From Microcebus murinus (taxonomy: Eukaryota; Chordata; Mammalia; Primates; Cheirogaleidae), in the NCBI RefSeq assembly GCF_040939455.1, contig NC_134119.1, positions 13,070,501 through 13,134,500 on the forward strand: a stretch of DNA of 64,000 nucleotides. The letters are read 5' to 3'. Shown here piece after piece: positions 1-13,441 of this stretch (positions are counted from its first letter, which is position 1; every line of letters begins with the position of its first letter). The position numbers were made by a program, and so were the translations under genes. The notes beneath the pieces are model-generated. The model worked only from the letters and a program-made list of their open reading frames with translations, was not told the DNA's origin and did not search any database.

Positions 1-32
1 AGGATTACAGGCGTGAGCCACCGTGCCTGGCC
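1..32 (-). mobile_element. Alu, 5' end only (cut by window edge)
   Basis: The sequence aggattacaggcgtgagcc... to cctggcc is the reverse complement of an Alu head. The rest lies before the window. Confidence 0.85.
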
Positions 33-128
33 CTGGGCTGTAGGTTTTTTAAGGAATATCTCTTTGTGTGTCCTAAGGGCTGACCCCTGAGCCAATACAG
101 TATGGGTTTGATAAATGTCTATTCTGCT

Positions 129-466
<338 letters not shown>

Positions 467-549
467 TCATCTTCGTGTACCTTCTCTCATCCGTAGTCAA
501 GAAGCACACACACCAGTAATGTGGCAATGACAGCAAATTTTAAGTACAC

Positions 550-1140
550 ATACACCCTGTGTCCATTCACTCCAAAGCTTAAACATACAGAGACCTACTG
601 ACCCAGCAATTCCACTTCTAGGAATTTTTTCCTATAGATAACCCTTATCCGTGATAGATTAATAAGGATATTTATTGCTGCGTTGTTCATAATAGCCAAA
701 GACTGGAAAAAACCCGAATGTCCATCAATAGATGGTTAAATTAATTATGATGCAGCTGCATGATGGATACAACTCTACAGCCACTTAGAAGGAATAACAC
801 AGATCTGTGTGCATTGATAGGGAGCGATTCTCCAAGGTGCACGGATGAGTGGGAAAAAGCAGGGAGGAGGGCAGCAGCGTATGCAGCCGGAAATGGAGGA
901 GGGGGAAGGTATCTAGCTCGTATGTGCACAGGCTCTTCCTGCGAGCTGGTAACAGTAACTGCCTCTGGGGAGAGCATCACAAGGTCACACTGGGAGAGAG
1001 ACTTCGTTTTTCCCTGGATACATTTCTATACTGTTTCCATTCCTCACCTTCCGCATGCCTTTCCTACCCAAAAGAATGTTTTCAGATGTGTACAATATAT
1101 GCACTACGTCGTGCACTATGTCTGTGTTAGGACGCGGTAA
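550..1140 (+). mobile_element. L1 (L1M-type) 3' fragment
   Basis: Typical L1 3'-region text is legible: acccagcaattccacttc, ttgttcataatagcc, atgtccatcaatagatgg, then ggtaacagtaactgcctctgg. The ORFs here are L1 debris. Confidence 0.75.
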
Positions 1141-1640
1141 GGTTTTGGACCTCGTGCTGAAAGGGTGTGCGACTCTTGAAAGGCTGGGAACTCTGCATCT
1201 GTTCTCTGCTGAATGATGTCAGCAGAAGTGGTGTGACCTTGAGAGGTTTTTTCATTTCAGCGCAGTGTCTTTACTTAAGTGCTCAGTAGGCAACAATCAC
1301 ACCTGGCCCTTAGAAGGCACTTCACAGTGTACAAGGCTGAGGGCGTCTTCACTTTTTGTGATCTCACCTACCCTGACAACAGTGTCTCAGGGTAACTGGG
1401 GCAGGCGGGCACGTCTCCAAGGTCACACAGTTAGGAAAATGCCCGAGCTAGGCTAGGTCTCCCCTTCTCTGCTCCTTTCATGTGCCTTGAAGTGACCATT
1501 TCCTGAGGTCACCAGGAGGTGCTTCAGTGTGCCGGTCACCTGTGACTGCCACATTGCTAAATCTGACCTCAGCCAACCTGCCCTTTCAGGAGCATTTGAT
1601 GTGTTGGGTCACCCTGTCCGTCAAACACATTTTTCCCTAG
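1141..1640. other. Mostly unique flank with a MIR-like stretch
   Basis: A MIR-like core in reverse orientation can be seen around 1270-1460 (caaggtcacacagttagg). Otherwise I see no gene. Confidence 0.4.
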
Positions 1641-2960
1641 GGTTCTCAGACACCCCTCTGTCCCGATCCTCCTCTCATCTCACCAGAACCTTCTTGTCAT
1701 CTTAGTTGGCTCATTGTCATTGCCAGATGCTCTCCCTGGGGAGAGCTGCAAGGACTCGTCCTTGGACCTGATTCTTTCTGTCACCCTCGGTCCTAGGTGA
1801 GCTCATCCCGTACATATCACAGCTTTAAACGCTGCCTGGATACTGGTGCCTCCCACGTTTATGCCTCCAGCCCAAACTGCCCCTGCACTCCATCATCCTC
1901 CTGCCTCCGTGACATCTGCACTGCGATGACTCACTGCTGCTTGTGCCCTCACGTCCTCCCCCAAGCTGCTCCTCCCACCTCTGTCCCCATCTCAGCCGGC
2001 ACCCACGCCAGCCTCCCAGCTGCTCAGGCCAGAAGACCTGGAGTCATGCATGCCTCCTCTTCCTCTCCCACCCTGCTCAGGCGTGGCCGGCTGGGTCGTC
2101 CAAGCAGATCCAGAATCTCACCTGTCTGTCCACCTCCACCCTGGTCCCAGCCACCTTCATCTCCCCTCACTGGTCTCCCTACACCTGCCCCAGCCCCTTC
2201 AGTCGATTTTCTCGACCCCATAGCCAGAGTTAACCTCCTAGAACGTATCAATCTGTCTCTTCTCTGCTGAAGCGCCTCCAATGACTTCCTGTCTTGTTTG
2301 GAAGTAAAAACTGAGCTCTTTAAAATGGCCTCAAAGGTCTTCCTGTTCCTCCCCTTCCTCAGTGCCCTCTGACCTTTCCCACTGCTATTTCCTCCCAGAG
2401 AGCAGAATGTTCCAGCACAGTGACCTCCTCCCTGTTCCTCCCACACCCAGTCCACGTGGGCACTCAGTGGGCAGGGGCTTCCTCTGCCCCCTGCTTGGGG
2501 GCTGCTCGGCCTGGGTGCTGTGGCCATTTGGATCGGGACAGTTGTTACGGGGCTTCCTGTGTATGCAGGCTGGTCAGCAGCAGCCCTGCCTCACCCACCG
2601 GGAGCCAGAGCACTTGCCCAGTAGCTCCAGACATTGCCAAATGTCCGCTGGAGGCCACAGTCCCCCCTGCTGGCAACCACTGCTTGCCCTGCATGGCTCT
2701 TCCCCAGATATTCCGAGTCTCCTCCCCACGGCCCATTCAGGCCTTTGGCTCAGCTGTCACCTTCTTAGGGAGGCCTCTCTCTACACTGACTATCAGACCA
2801 GCCACCCCAAACTCCCCGTCTCACTTCCTGCTGTGTTTTTTCCATAACGCTCAGCACCACTGAGCACACTACCTATTGTATTGTTTTGTTTATTATCTGT
2901 CTCTCTGTTGAGGCCAAGGTCTCCCATTCATGCATCTGTTACAAGGGCTGGCGTTTAGTC
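1640..2960 (+). mobile_element. L2 LINE, long 3' fragment
   Basis: It follows the L2 3' consensus in order: ctccagcccaaactgccc, gctcaggccagaagacctgg, ctggtcccagccacc, ctccaatgacttcctgt, then the terminal catgcatctgttacaaggg region. The long open frames here (157-167 codons) are remnants or shadows of L2 and not genes. Confidence 0.8.
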
Positions 2961-2964
2961 CTCC

Positions 2965-3830
<866 letters not shown>

Positions 3831-4379
3831 ATAGTTCCTGGAAGTCACTTCCGCTAATGATAAGCGAGCATGGGCCCTGATCAAATTGGTCTCAAAGTCC
3901 AAACTTCCCTTACCATCCTCCGTGGCCACCCCATCCCTACCAGGCACTAAAGAAAGCGTAAGTGAGAAACAGAAAATAACTCCCCAAGTCAGATCCCAAC
4001 GTTCGTTTTTGACCTTGGGTGCAGGGAGCAGCATCTCAGGACAGACAGGCGGACACGCCTGCTCACCTAGTGGGTGGCTCTCAGGGAGAGGTCGGCGTGC
4101 GGATTAGGTGGCCCTGTGTCCTCGAAGGGTTATCTGGGTTGGATTAACAGGAACCAAGGCCCTTGGCCCCCCAAAAATCACCCACAGGAGGCAGACTGAT
4201 TAACAGGGGAAAAGGAGAGATTCTCTACAGATGCAAATCCCTCCACAAAAACCAGCTTTGCAGCTTTACTTCTGTCTGCTGGACCTGTGGCCGCCTCTCA
4301 AAATAGGTCAAAGAAATATATTTTGGGGTAAAATATTGATTTCCTTCAGATTCAACACATCTCTTCCGAGACCCTAGAG
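3831..4379. other. Unique sequence, no gene seen
   Basis: Short frames on both strands (68-73 codons) show no recognisable content. Confidence 0.4.
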
Positions 4380-4592
4380 CAGAGGTCCTCAAACTTTTTA
4401 AACAGGGGGCCAGTTCCCTGTCCCTCAGACCGTTGGGGAGTGCGGCACACCTTCCACACATGGAAGGGCCTGGGACCAGCGGCTGCTAAGCAGGACAGGC
4501 AGCCGTGGCAACAACACCCGGCGGGCCAGATAAATGTCCTCCGCAGGCCTCATGTGGCCCACGGGGGCCGGGCTGTAGTTTGAGGATGCCTG
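4380..4592. mobile_element. Non-autonomous hAT-like DNA element (older copy)
   Basis: The termini CAGAGGTCCTCAAACT and AGTTTGAGGATGCCTG form an imperfect terminal inverted repeat. The interior shares ccctcagaccgttgg, gctgctaagcaggacaggc and aacacccgg with the copy at 44510. The flanking 8-mers have decayed, though cctagag and cctcgag remain similar. Confidence 0.8.
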
Positions 4593-5564
4593 CGGCCTCG
4601 AGAATCCTTTTCTCCAGGGAATTCCTTTATCCTGCATTGTTTCAGGGGATCTGCCAGCCAGCAGGAGGGAATGATAGGTGTCTAAGGAAAGCTGAATGCA
4701 ACCTGTGGAATCAAGTTCTCCGAGGTCCCTGGCTGGAAAAGAATGTGGCTGTTTTGACTTTCCCATAGCCTAGTTGCTTTCCTTTTGAAGCTATATTTGT
4801 TATTTTGCTTCATCGAAGGCGAAAAGCCATGTAGTTGGGGCTATGGAGAAAGCACAGGAGGACAGACCTGAGTTCATGACCCAGAACATGGGGCGGGGTT
4901 CCGGGGGAGACAGAGGGAGAGTGTGAGCACGAGCCTGTGCTCTCTTACCAGGTCGTGGAAACTCTGGATTTGCATTCGCGAGTTCTGCAAGTGTTTATGG
5001 AGCACCTACAACCGGCCAAGCACTGTGCTGGGCCCCAAGAGTCCGTGGGTGAAGCCAAAGACTAGCTGCCCCCGTGTAGCCACAGTTTCCTGTGCATTCA
5101 CATCGGATACAGACTCAAGAAGAGCTTTAGCAGGAAAAGCCCAAGACCAGGGACTTTGCTTCTCAGCCCTCCCACTCAATAGCAGGCCCTCAGTTTTCCT
5201 CCACCGTAAAATGGGTATAACTCAGACAGATCTGTGAGAGGCCCCTGGGGGACAGCAGATCAGAAGGATGGCAGTAGTAGTTGCTCCCGATGGAGTCTTT
5301 ATTGTGCGCTGAGAGCTGGGTGGCTCATTTTCTTCCAGTTCTTACCCCACCCTAAGTGGCTGGTGTCGGGATCTCCCTTACCCAGAGGTCAAAGGGAGTG
5401 AGTCTCTCTTCCAAGGAGGCTCAGGACTGCCAGGTAGAAAGGTAACTGTGAGAAGAAACTGCTGGGGAGGGTTTAATGGGACAAGAGAATTAGAAGTGCC
5501 AGATTAATATAGGATGTACTTATACTAAAAAATTGATTCTTGTTTATCTGAAATTCAAAAACAA
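4593..5564. other. Unique sequence with MIR/L2 traces
   Basis: An L2-like trace (tatggagcacctacaaccggccaagc) is seen near 4997-5030 and MIR-like text near 5180-5220. No gene was seen. Confidence 0.4.
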
Positions 5565-5849
5565 TTTTTTTTTGAGACAGGGGCTTTCTCTGTCACTAGA
5601 GTGCCGTGGTGTCATCATAGCTCAACTGCAACCTCAAACTCCTGGCCTTAAGGGATCCTCCTGCCCCAGCCTCCAGAGTAGCTGGGACTACAGGTGCATG
5701 CCACCATTTCCGGCTAAATTTTCTAATTTTTGTAGAGATGGTGATTCTTTCTTGCTCAGGCTGCTTTCCAACTCCTGGCCTCAAGTAATCCTCCTGCCTT
5801 GGCCTCCCAGAGTGCTTGGATTGCAGGTGTGAGCCCCTGTGCCTGCCCA
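5565..5849 (-). mobile_element. Older dimeric Alu (AluJ-like)
   Basis: A poly-T start, gagacaggggctttctctgtc, two monomers, and a diverged gtgagcccctgtgcctgcc end. The lemur insert is absent. Confidence 0.85.
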
Positions 5850-6420
5850 GCCTGAAATTCAGATGGAACTGAGCAGCCAGTGTCTGTATTTGCTAAGCCT
5901 GGCCACCCTACAGGGGTGTGGCGTCAGGCTGGCGGAGGCTGGGCTATGGCTCGGACAATAGGCCTTGGGGGGAGTCGCCGTCCATTTGCTGGTGAGCTGA
6001 GGGATTGGGGACAGGCAGTTTGGGTAAGAGAGCAGCAAGAAGGTGCAGGGATGGGAAGGCCCAGAATTCCGGGTGATTTCTGTGGCTGCATGCTTCCCTC
6101 CCCAGAGTAATCCACCACTTCTGCCTTCAGCGCTGGGCATTAGGCCTTGAGCTCCCTGGGGAATTCAGCTGTCTCCTTTGTTTGAGCCGCTTGCTGTGAA
6201 TATTAAGTAGTCAGCTCTTGGGCTAACCCAGCCCCTGCACTGCCGCCCTCAGGCCGGGTTTGGCTTTATGTAGGAATCTTTGCAGCTTCCTTTTGTAACC
6301 CGGTTACCCCCAGCAGGCTTCCGTTTTCTTGCAACCTCTTTAAGAGTCGATTTTCTTAAATCTTTCACTTGAAAAATTAGAGATTTTAGAGATTAGAGAT
6401 TCCTTGATTCAGCCATTCCC
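5850..6420. other. Unique sequence, no gene seen
   Basis: It is moderately GC-rich at 5920-6110 with short spurious frames. A small direct repeat (tagagattttagagattagagatt) is seen near 6376-6400. Confidence 0.4.
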
Positions 6421-6424
6421 TGGT

Positions 6425-6690
6425 CCAATAGTTACCAAATTATTTTTGAGCACCTAATGTGTGCCAGAAAGGTACCTCATTGAACAAAACGACTGGAAAC
6501 AGGAAACCAATCATGAGAATTATAACCAGAAATTAAACATGTATCAAGTACTAAATTATGATTGCCATAAGCACCATAAGGGCAACACATATAACAGGAG
6601 GATCTGATTTATTGGGAAATGGGTCTAGGAAGGCTGCCCTGAAGAAATGAATTTGGTGTTGGGTTTTTGAAGGTTGAGTAGGAGTTACCT
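6425..6690 (-). mobile_element. L2 fragment
   Basis: Reverse L2 text: tttttgagcacctaatgtgtgccag, followed by gggtctaggaaggctgccctgaagaaatg. Confidence 0.55.
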
Positions 6691-6699
6691 GTAACAACA

Positions 6700-6910
6700 G
6701 CAGCAAGAATGGCTAACTGGTACAACACACTGTGCTCCCTAAGTACTTTCACTACAGGAACTAATTTCATGCTGACGATGCTCTAGGAGGTGCTGTTACC
6801 CCCACTTTACGGGCCCAGCGACGTTCAGTTCCTTACACCAGGTAACACAGTGAGTGCATGGCAGAGACAGGTTTGCACTCAGGCAGCCCAGCTCGGAGCC
6901 TGGAGCCAAG
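6700..6910 (-). mobile_element. MIR SINE
   Basis: The MIR core and tail are legible as ctgtgctccctaagtac, ggtgctgttacccccactttac and ggtaacacagtgagtg. Confidence 0.6.
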
Positions 6911-7121
6911 GCAGGAGAAGGGAATCCCTCAGGCCCCCTAAGGCAGGGTTAAGAATTCGAGACTTGCATGAGAACAATGGGAAACCTTTGAAGGGCTGTG
7001 GAGGTGGGGGTTGGGAGATGGGGATAGGACCAGGTCCAAATTGAAATTTCAAAAGATCCCTCCAGCGGCTGAGGGTGGGGGATGGGAGCGGAGTCCTGGT
7101 GGGGAGGCTGTTCCCTTCCAG

Positions 7122-7211
7122 CCGGAAAACAGATACCGGGGCCTCTGCAGCGAGGCACCTCTGCACCATGGAGTTACGCCACCGGAGTCGGCCGCGGCAG
7201 CCGCTCGGAAG
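7122..7211 (+). CDS. Candidate upstream alternative first coding exon of ZMYND8
   Basis: An exon-like block is bounded by an acceptor-like site (gctgttcccttccag, ending 7121) and a near-perfect donor (GGAAG|gtaagt at 7212). ATG at 7168-7170 has A at -3 and G at +4, a strong context. It reads M-E-L-R-H-R-S-R-P-R-Q-P-L-G and leaves two bases (AG). This is the same phase and the same last two bases as the M-H-P-Q exon. Spliced to 30054 it would give ...Q-P-L-G-S-L-A-E-E-E in frame. The block has seven CpGs within 45 bp, unlike its surroundings. It could also be a noncoding exon of a lncRNA, or chance. It lies 13.7 kb upstream of the main first exon. The phase match and splice signals are visible; its use is inference. 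Confidence 0.35.
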
Positions 7212-7540
7212 GTAAGTCCCATCTTCAGGATGGGAGATGGGGAGCAGAGGTCAAGGGTGGCATCCAGATTTGTAGTTTGTGGCACCAGGTAGATTGAAAC
7301 ACTGGGAGGGAGCAAAGTTTGGGGGCCTGAGAGCATGGGTTGAGTTTTGATCACATTGCCCTGCGTCTGGGGTTTTCATTTGGTCTTTGGTGTGTTTTTC
7401 TTGTTGTTGATAAATTGGTTCCCGATGGCCTTTAAGTATTTCCTGTCTAATTTGGTTCTCTACACTATCGGTTTCTTGGGATTTTATAGGCTAAGAGGGC
7501 TTAGCTTACATTTTTCTTATGAATGTCTAGCTTTTTCAGA
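7212..7540. other. Unique sequence downstream of the candidate upstream exon
   Basis: No repeat or gene was recognised. It becomes T-rich after 7360. Confidence 0.35.
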
Positions 7541-7720
7541 TGGGTAAACGACTTCATCTCTCTGAACCTCGGTTTACTGAACTGTAAAATGAGGGTAATA
7601 CTACTACTAGTACCTGCCTCTTAGGGTTATTGGGGGGATTCAATTAATTTATACACAAAATGTGTCTGGAACAGTGCCTGACACATGGTAAGCCTCAGTG
7701 AGTGCAAGCCACTCTTACAA
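7540..7720 (+). mobile_element. MIR SINE
   Basis: Clear MIR order: cttcatctctctgaacctcgg, tgtaaaatgagggtaatac, tagggttattggggggatt, gaacagtgcctgacacatgg. Confidence 0.75.
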
Positions 7721-7929
7721 GGCGAAGATGGTGATGCTGGCGAGGATGTTGTTGTTGTCATAACAACGAGGAGTGGGGTGGAGGCAGGAGTGGCTGCCCA
7801 AAGGGGCTAAAGCCAGAAGTCACTCCAGCAACGTAGCAATCAACAAGGCCATATTAAGCTTACTGTACTCAGTAATAAGCAAGCTGTTTTTAAAAGTATA
7901 TACCGAAGCTCAAGGAATTTATAATCACT

Positions 7930-8300
7930 CAAATCAGCAGATGTTGAGAGACTCCCGAGTGCAGGACCTACTCTAGGCTCCGGGGATGAGCCACTGTCTG
8001 TGAATGACAAGTTTGCTGCTCTGAAAAGCAAATACGACGCCCGAGTTTACATTGTGCTAAGTAAGTGCTGGGAAGGAAAGGAAACCGTGGCATGCTGTGA
8101 TCGATGGCAGAGGTCCTCCTGGAAGAGGTGACATTTGGTCCTGAATCTCAAGCAGGAGGAGGAGCAAATGCAAAGACCCAGGAGTGGGCACTCGCGTGGC
8201 GTGGCAGCGTGGCGTGGCAGGAGACGGCTGGTATGTTTCCAGGACCCCAAAGAAAGTCAGTGTGGTTGGGGTGCAGTGAAGAGTTGAAGGGCAGTATTAG
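7930..8300 (-). mobile_element. L2 fragment
   Basis: Reverse L2 text: aggacctactctaggctccggg, ggaagaggtgacatttggtcctg, then gcaaagacccaggagtgg. Confidence 0.6.
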
Positions 8301-8434
8301 ACTTTTTAAGTTCATATACAAATGGTAACTTTTGTGAATGGTTCAACCTAATAGATTGTGCAAGAAGGTGCAAAATCCCAATTATGGTGGTGGTTGAGCT
8401 ACTGGAGATCTTATGTAGAAACTACTTTGTGTAA

Positions 8435-8960
8435 GAAGAAGATGTCATTCATTGGACGAGTATTTATTGAGCAACTGCTACGCCCCAGGCACTGTGCAGG
8501 CCAGGGAACACTGGTCAAGAGGATACACAAAGTCCATGCCTTTGCACACAGATACAAAGTAAGTAATCAAAAAAATAAGATGCATATGCATTGGGCTAAG
8601 TCCTAAGAAGGAAATAACAGCGTGATGCATCAGAAAGTGTAAGGGAGTTGGTGTCAGATGGGTGGTCAGGAAAGGCCTCTTGGAAGAGGTGACATTGCAG
8701 TAGGACCTGTGTCGTGAGAAGGGAGCCACCCAGAGAATGAAGGTGTTCCAGGCAGAGGCTCTGGAGGTGCAGAGGACCTGAAGTGGGGGATCAAGCTTGG
8801 AGAGGCTGAGTTCGAGCTGAGTAGGAAGGCCAGTGTTGGCAGCAAAAGGAGGGGGTACAGGGGAGTCGCTGATGTGAGACCTGAGAGTAGGGACCAGCAC
8901 AGACAGGGCTCTGCCCACTAGGTCCAGAGCAGCAGGATTTTCTTCCAAAATGAGGGTTGC
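8435..8960 (-). mobile_element. L2 fragment, continued after later insertions at about 9490
   Basis: Reverse L2 order is clear: tatttattgagcaactgctacg, ggaaaggcctcttggaagagg, gaaggtgttccaggcagagg. The 191-codon minus-strand frame here is L2-derived. Confidence 0.7.
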
Positions 8961-8961
8961 A

Positions 8962-9112
8962 AATGTTTTCCGTAAAGGGCCAGATAGTAAATATTTCAGG
9001 CGTTGTGGGCCGTATGTCTCTGCTGCACCTACTCGACCCTGCCATTGCAGCACAAAAGAGGCACAGACAATAAGTTAACATGTGGCCGTGTTCTTCTAAA
9101 ACTTCATTTACA
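8962..9112 (+). mobile_element. Medium-copy dispersed repeat (Charlie/hAT-type suspected), partial
   Basis: The text ttccgtaaagggccagatag, atttcaggcgttgtgggcc and ccctgccattgcagcac is a well-known human/primate dispersed repeat. A reverse copy lies at 61235-61460. I do not assign a family name with certainty. Confidence 0.55.
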
Positions 9113-9113
9113 A

Positions 9114-9486
<373 letters not shown>

Positions 9487-9489
9487 GTC

Positions 9490-9830
9490 ATGAGAAGCTA
9501 TTGAGGTTTTTGAGCAGGGGAATGGAAGGGTGGGATTTATGACAGGAAAGTGTGAGGACATGGCATGATGCTGGAAAGGGGAGGTAACCATATATATTGG
9601 GCAACCGGTTAGTCATTCAACAAACACTGAATTCCCATTATATGCGTGGTGCTGCCGGAGGGGGCCTGGATTAGAGCTGTAAGACACAATTCTAAACTCA
9701 TGGACTTTATAATACAGCAGGGGAGATTTGAGAACAAATAAAAATATCTATTAATACAAACTTCAAGGTCAAAGGGGAGATATAAAAGAGGGAAAGTTGC
9801 ATTGAAGAACAGCAAGGTGGCAGACAGGTG
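9490..9830 (-). mobile_element. L2 fragments
   Basis: The text gaagctattgaggtttttgagc continues the L2 interrupted at 8960. A second reverse L2 piece (ttcaacaaacactgaattcccattatatg) follows at 9615. Confidence 0.55.
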
Positions 9831-9959
9831 CTTGGGGTAGAGCGAGCTGGCAGGAGTTTAGGGTGCAGAGCTGGCCCTGCCACGCCACGCCGTTGGTAGC
9901 TCCTGGGAGGAGGGCATGTGCAGGCGCTGCGATTTTGTCCTCAGTGGGAAGAGAAGGCC

Positions 9960-10430
9960 GTGGATGTTCTTTTAAATTTGTGGTAAAGTACACATAATGT
10001 AAAATTTACTGCTTTAAAGTGTATAATCCAGTGGCTTTAAGAACATTCACAATGCTGTGCAACCACCACCACTGTCTGTTTCCAGAACTTTCTCATCCCC
10101 TAAAAGGAAACCCAGTACTTCATCCTGCCTCTCCCTAGTCCCTGGTTACCATCAACCTACTTTCTGCCTATTCTGGATGTTCGGTACAGATGGGACCCTA
10201 CAATGCATGGCTTTTCGTGTCTGGCTTCTTGCATGAGGTTCATCCGTGCTGTAGCACGGATCAGTACTTACTTCCTCTCTACGGCTGAGAAATGGTCCCC
10301 GTGTGGATGGGCCACATTTTCTTTATCGGCTCATCCGTTGATGGACATTGGGATTATTTTCACGTTTTGGTCCTTATGAACAGAGCTGCTCACGGACTGT
10401 TTGAGCAGGCAGGTGACATCTCCTTGTTAA
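9960..10430 (+). mobile_element. L1-derived dispersed fragment
   Basis: The text gtggtaaagtacacataatg, aatgctgtgcaaccaccacc and ccattggatggacattgg-type phrases belong to a common L1-associated repeat. A related copy is at 38240-38800. Confidence 0.6.
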
Positions 10431-10569
10431 CAGGATCCCCCTGGCTGTGTGTGGGGCAGAGCCCAAGAGGACAGGAGGGGAGGCAGGGGCCAGGGAGAAC
10501 AGGGCCTCAGCCTGACCACGTACACAGTGCAACCCTTGGGGGCTCGTGCACACCAGTGAAATTGGGGCA

Positions 10570-11107
<538 letters not shown>

Positions 11108-11109
11108 CA

Positions 11110-11455
11110 GGCGATTCCAAAGTGCAGGAAGATGGAGCACTGAGAGTGTGAGTGGAAGGCAGTAGCAGTTCTGGGTGGGCGGGGACACTGGCACCCGCTG
11201 AAGGGCTGGAAATGACAGAGCAGAGGAGCCACGTTCAGCTTGTACCCTTGGGGTTGGGGTACAAGCTGACGGTGGGCATGAGGGCTGTGAGTAAAGGGGG
11301 AGTCAAGATTTGAAGCAACCCCCTGTGGGGCGACTCTGTTGACCCAGGCCAGAGCACTACACAGGGACTGCTTAGGAGAGCGGAGGATGAGAGGTCCCTT
11401 AGCCACCCACCCAGAGAAGTCACACTCGCAGGGGCAAGGAGCCAAGAAGGCTTCC
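11110..11455. other. L2-like/unique sequence containing a perfect hairpin
   Basis: It contains a 12-bp perfect inverted repeat at 11236-11268. The rest resembles decayed reverse L2. No gene. Confidence 0.4.
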
Positions 11456-11459
11456 TGGT

Positions 11460-11790
11460 GAAAAGTCAGGAAAGGTACTCCACATGAGGTGACACCTGGG
11501 ATTTAAAGGGTGGGTGTTATTTCAATAGGCAGAGCCCTGAGGGAAAGGGGGTATCCAGGTTTGGGGGGGCAGTGTGATGCTTTGAAACAGGTGAGCGCTC
11601 CAGCTTCCCTGAACATGGAGGAAGGTGAAGCAGGTAAGTCAGGTGAGGAGGCAGGTGTGAACTAGGCCTTAATGGGGGAGTCAGGGTTTTGTGTAAGAAC
11701 TACTGGAGAATTGCTGCAGGTTTTTTGGAAGGGGGCAGCGAAAGTGATTGTGGCCAGCAATTGTTTTGAATGCTTTGTGTTCAAGAGCAG
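11460..11790 (-). mobile_element. L2 fragment
   Basis: Reverse L2 text: gtcaggaaaggtactccacatgagg, caataggcagagccctgaggg, gaattgctgcaggttttttgg. Confidence 0.55.
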
Positions 11791-12140
11791 GTGTTTTCAT
11801 AGCCATTCATTCCTGACTCTTCAGTGGAGCCCTGAGAACTAGGAAGTAGCATTCCTAGTGTATGGGTGGAGAAGCAGGTGTAGAGGGTTTGGGAAATCAT
11901 TTGGGGTTCTGCAGCCAGGCAGTGGCACAGCCATCTTCAGCGATGACTAAGTAGCTTGGGTCCTGTGTGTACACGTCTTAATTATCTTTCTGTGGGCCTG
12001 CCATTTGCGGTAGGCTCAAGGATGGTGTGGATTAGACGTGGAGAAGAGTGGGCATGGGAAGGTAAAGAACATTCTGGAATATTCTGAGTCTGAGCAATGG
12101 AGGGATGGTGGAGGAAATAGTGACCTTGTCTCTGCCCTCC
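11791..12140. other. Mostly unique with a MIR trace
   Basis: MIR-like reverse text is seen at 11830-11930 (ggtgtagagggtttgggaaatcatttgggg). No gene. Confidence 0.35.
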
Positions 12141-12565
12141 TCTCTGTGCTCAGGTCCTCTGCATGGCAGCCACACATGGCCTTTTTCATTCCTCTGAAAC
12201 ATCAAGCTGCCAGGCTCAGGCCTGCTCAGGGCCTCTGTACTTCCTCTTCCCTCCACCTGGAAGATTCTGTGTTCTTCAGTCCAATGTCACAGCCTCTTTG
12301 GAACCTACTGCCTCCAAATCCAAAGCAGATCCTTACTTTCCACTCCCTGGCCCTCCCCTGTCCCTTTCCCCTGCTTTGTTTTTCTCTGTAGCATAGCGAT
12401 CAGTCTTAACCTGACCTTTATCTTATTCTTGTGTGTGTTTAATTGCTTGTTGCCTGCTCTGCTCAGCTGTCGGCTCCTGGAACGCAGCAGCAGCAGGCAG
12501 TAAGTTTGGCACTTAGAGGGAGAGGAGGGGCTCCGAACATATTTGTGGACTGTCTGGATCAACAG
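12140..12565 (+). mobile_element. L2 3' fragment
   Basis: Forward L2 text: ccaggctcaggcctgctcagg, ctccacctggaagattctg, ctgctttgtttttctctgtagc. The 117-codon frame here is L2. Confidence 0.7.
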
Positions 12566-12659
12566 CAGTGGTTAAATACGTAGATCTGGGGCTCGGGAGA
12601 GGCTGGACCTGGGTGGTTAGATTTGGAATCTGCTGCGGCAGCGGATGAAATCATTGCAT

Positions 12660-12840
12660 GAAAAGGGTTTAAGTAGAGAAGAAACAGCTCACACTCTTGA
12701 GCATGCGCTCTGTGTTAAGTAATCCTCACAACTCTGAGGTGAGGACTATAATCCCCACTCTATGGATATGGTAACTGAGGCACGAAAAGGTTAAATGACT
12801 CATACAAATTCTCATAGGTAGTCAGGGAGAATTTGTTAGG
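12660..12840 (-). mobile_element. MIR SINE
   Basis: The text taagtaatcctcacaactctg, ataatccccactctatgg and gtaactgaggcacgaaaagg. Confidence 0.7.
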
Positions 12841-13152
12841 GAGGAAGCTTAAAACCCCCCTTAGGATCCCCTTTCCCCCGTCCCTTCCACAACACAACAG
12901 GCAAGTTCCAGAGCCTGCCTGCAAGGGCATCAGCATCACTCAATGCCCAGACAGGGAGCACTGATGGCAGGAAAGAAGGAATAGAGTCAGAGAGCTGGAG
13001 TTGCTGGGCTGGGCGTGTTCTGGAAACCCACAAGCATCCGGCATCAAATGTTAGCAAGAGATCAAGGAACAGTAGAACCAAGACTCACCTGCTGAGGTTC
13101 CTCCTTGAAGGTTAGGGGTGACATTCCCCCCCCAAATTACTTTTCAAGAATA
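12841..13152. other. Unique sequence, no gene seen
   Basis: One 81-codon minus-strand frame without recognisable content. Confidence 0.35.
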
Positions 13153-13441
13153 CCAGGTGCAGTATCTCAAGCCTGTAATCTTAGCACTCTGGGAGACTGA
13201 GGTGGGAGGATTGCTTGAGCTTATCAGTTTCAGACCAGCCTAAGAGTGAGACCCTATCTCTACTATAAATATAAAAGTTAGTTGGGTGTGATGGTGTGTG
13301 CCTGTAGTCCCAGCTACTTGGGAGGCTGAGGCAGGAGGATCGCTTGGGCCCAGGAGTTTGAGGTTGCTCTGAGCTAGGCTGACACCACGGCACTCACTCT
13401 AGCCTGGACAACAAAGCGAGACTCTGACTCAAAAAAAAAAA
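13153..13441 (+). mobile_element. Alu, diverged, lemur-type 3' half
   Basis: It starts ccaggtgcagtatctc, has a shortened middle and ends with the GAGCTAGGCTGACACC module and an A tail. Confidence 0.85.

Noticed and set aside
1797..2863. Several 147-167 codon frames near the left edge
   Set aside because: All are within a long L2 3' fragment.
8478..9053. A 191-codon minus-strand open frame
   Set aside because: The DNA is L2 followed by another dispersed repeat. The frame is repeat-derived.
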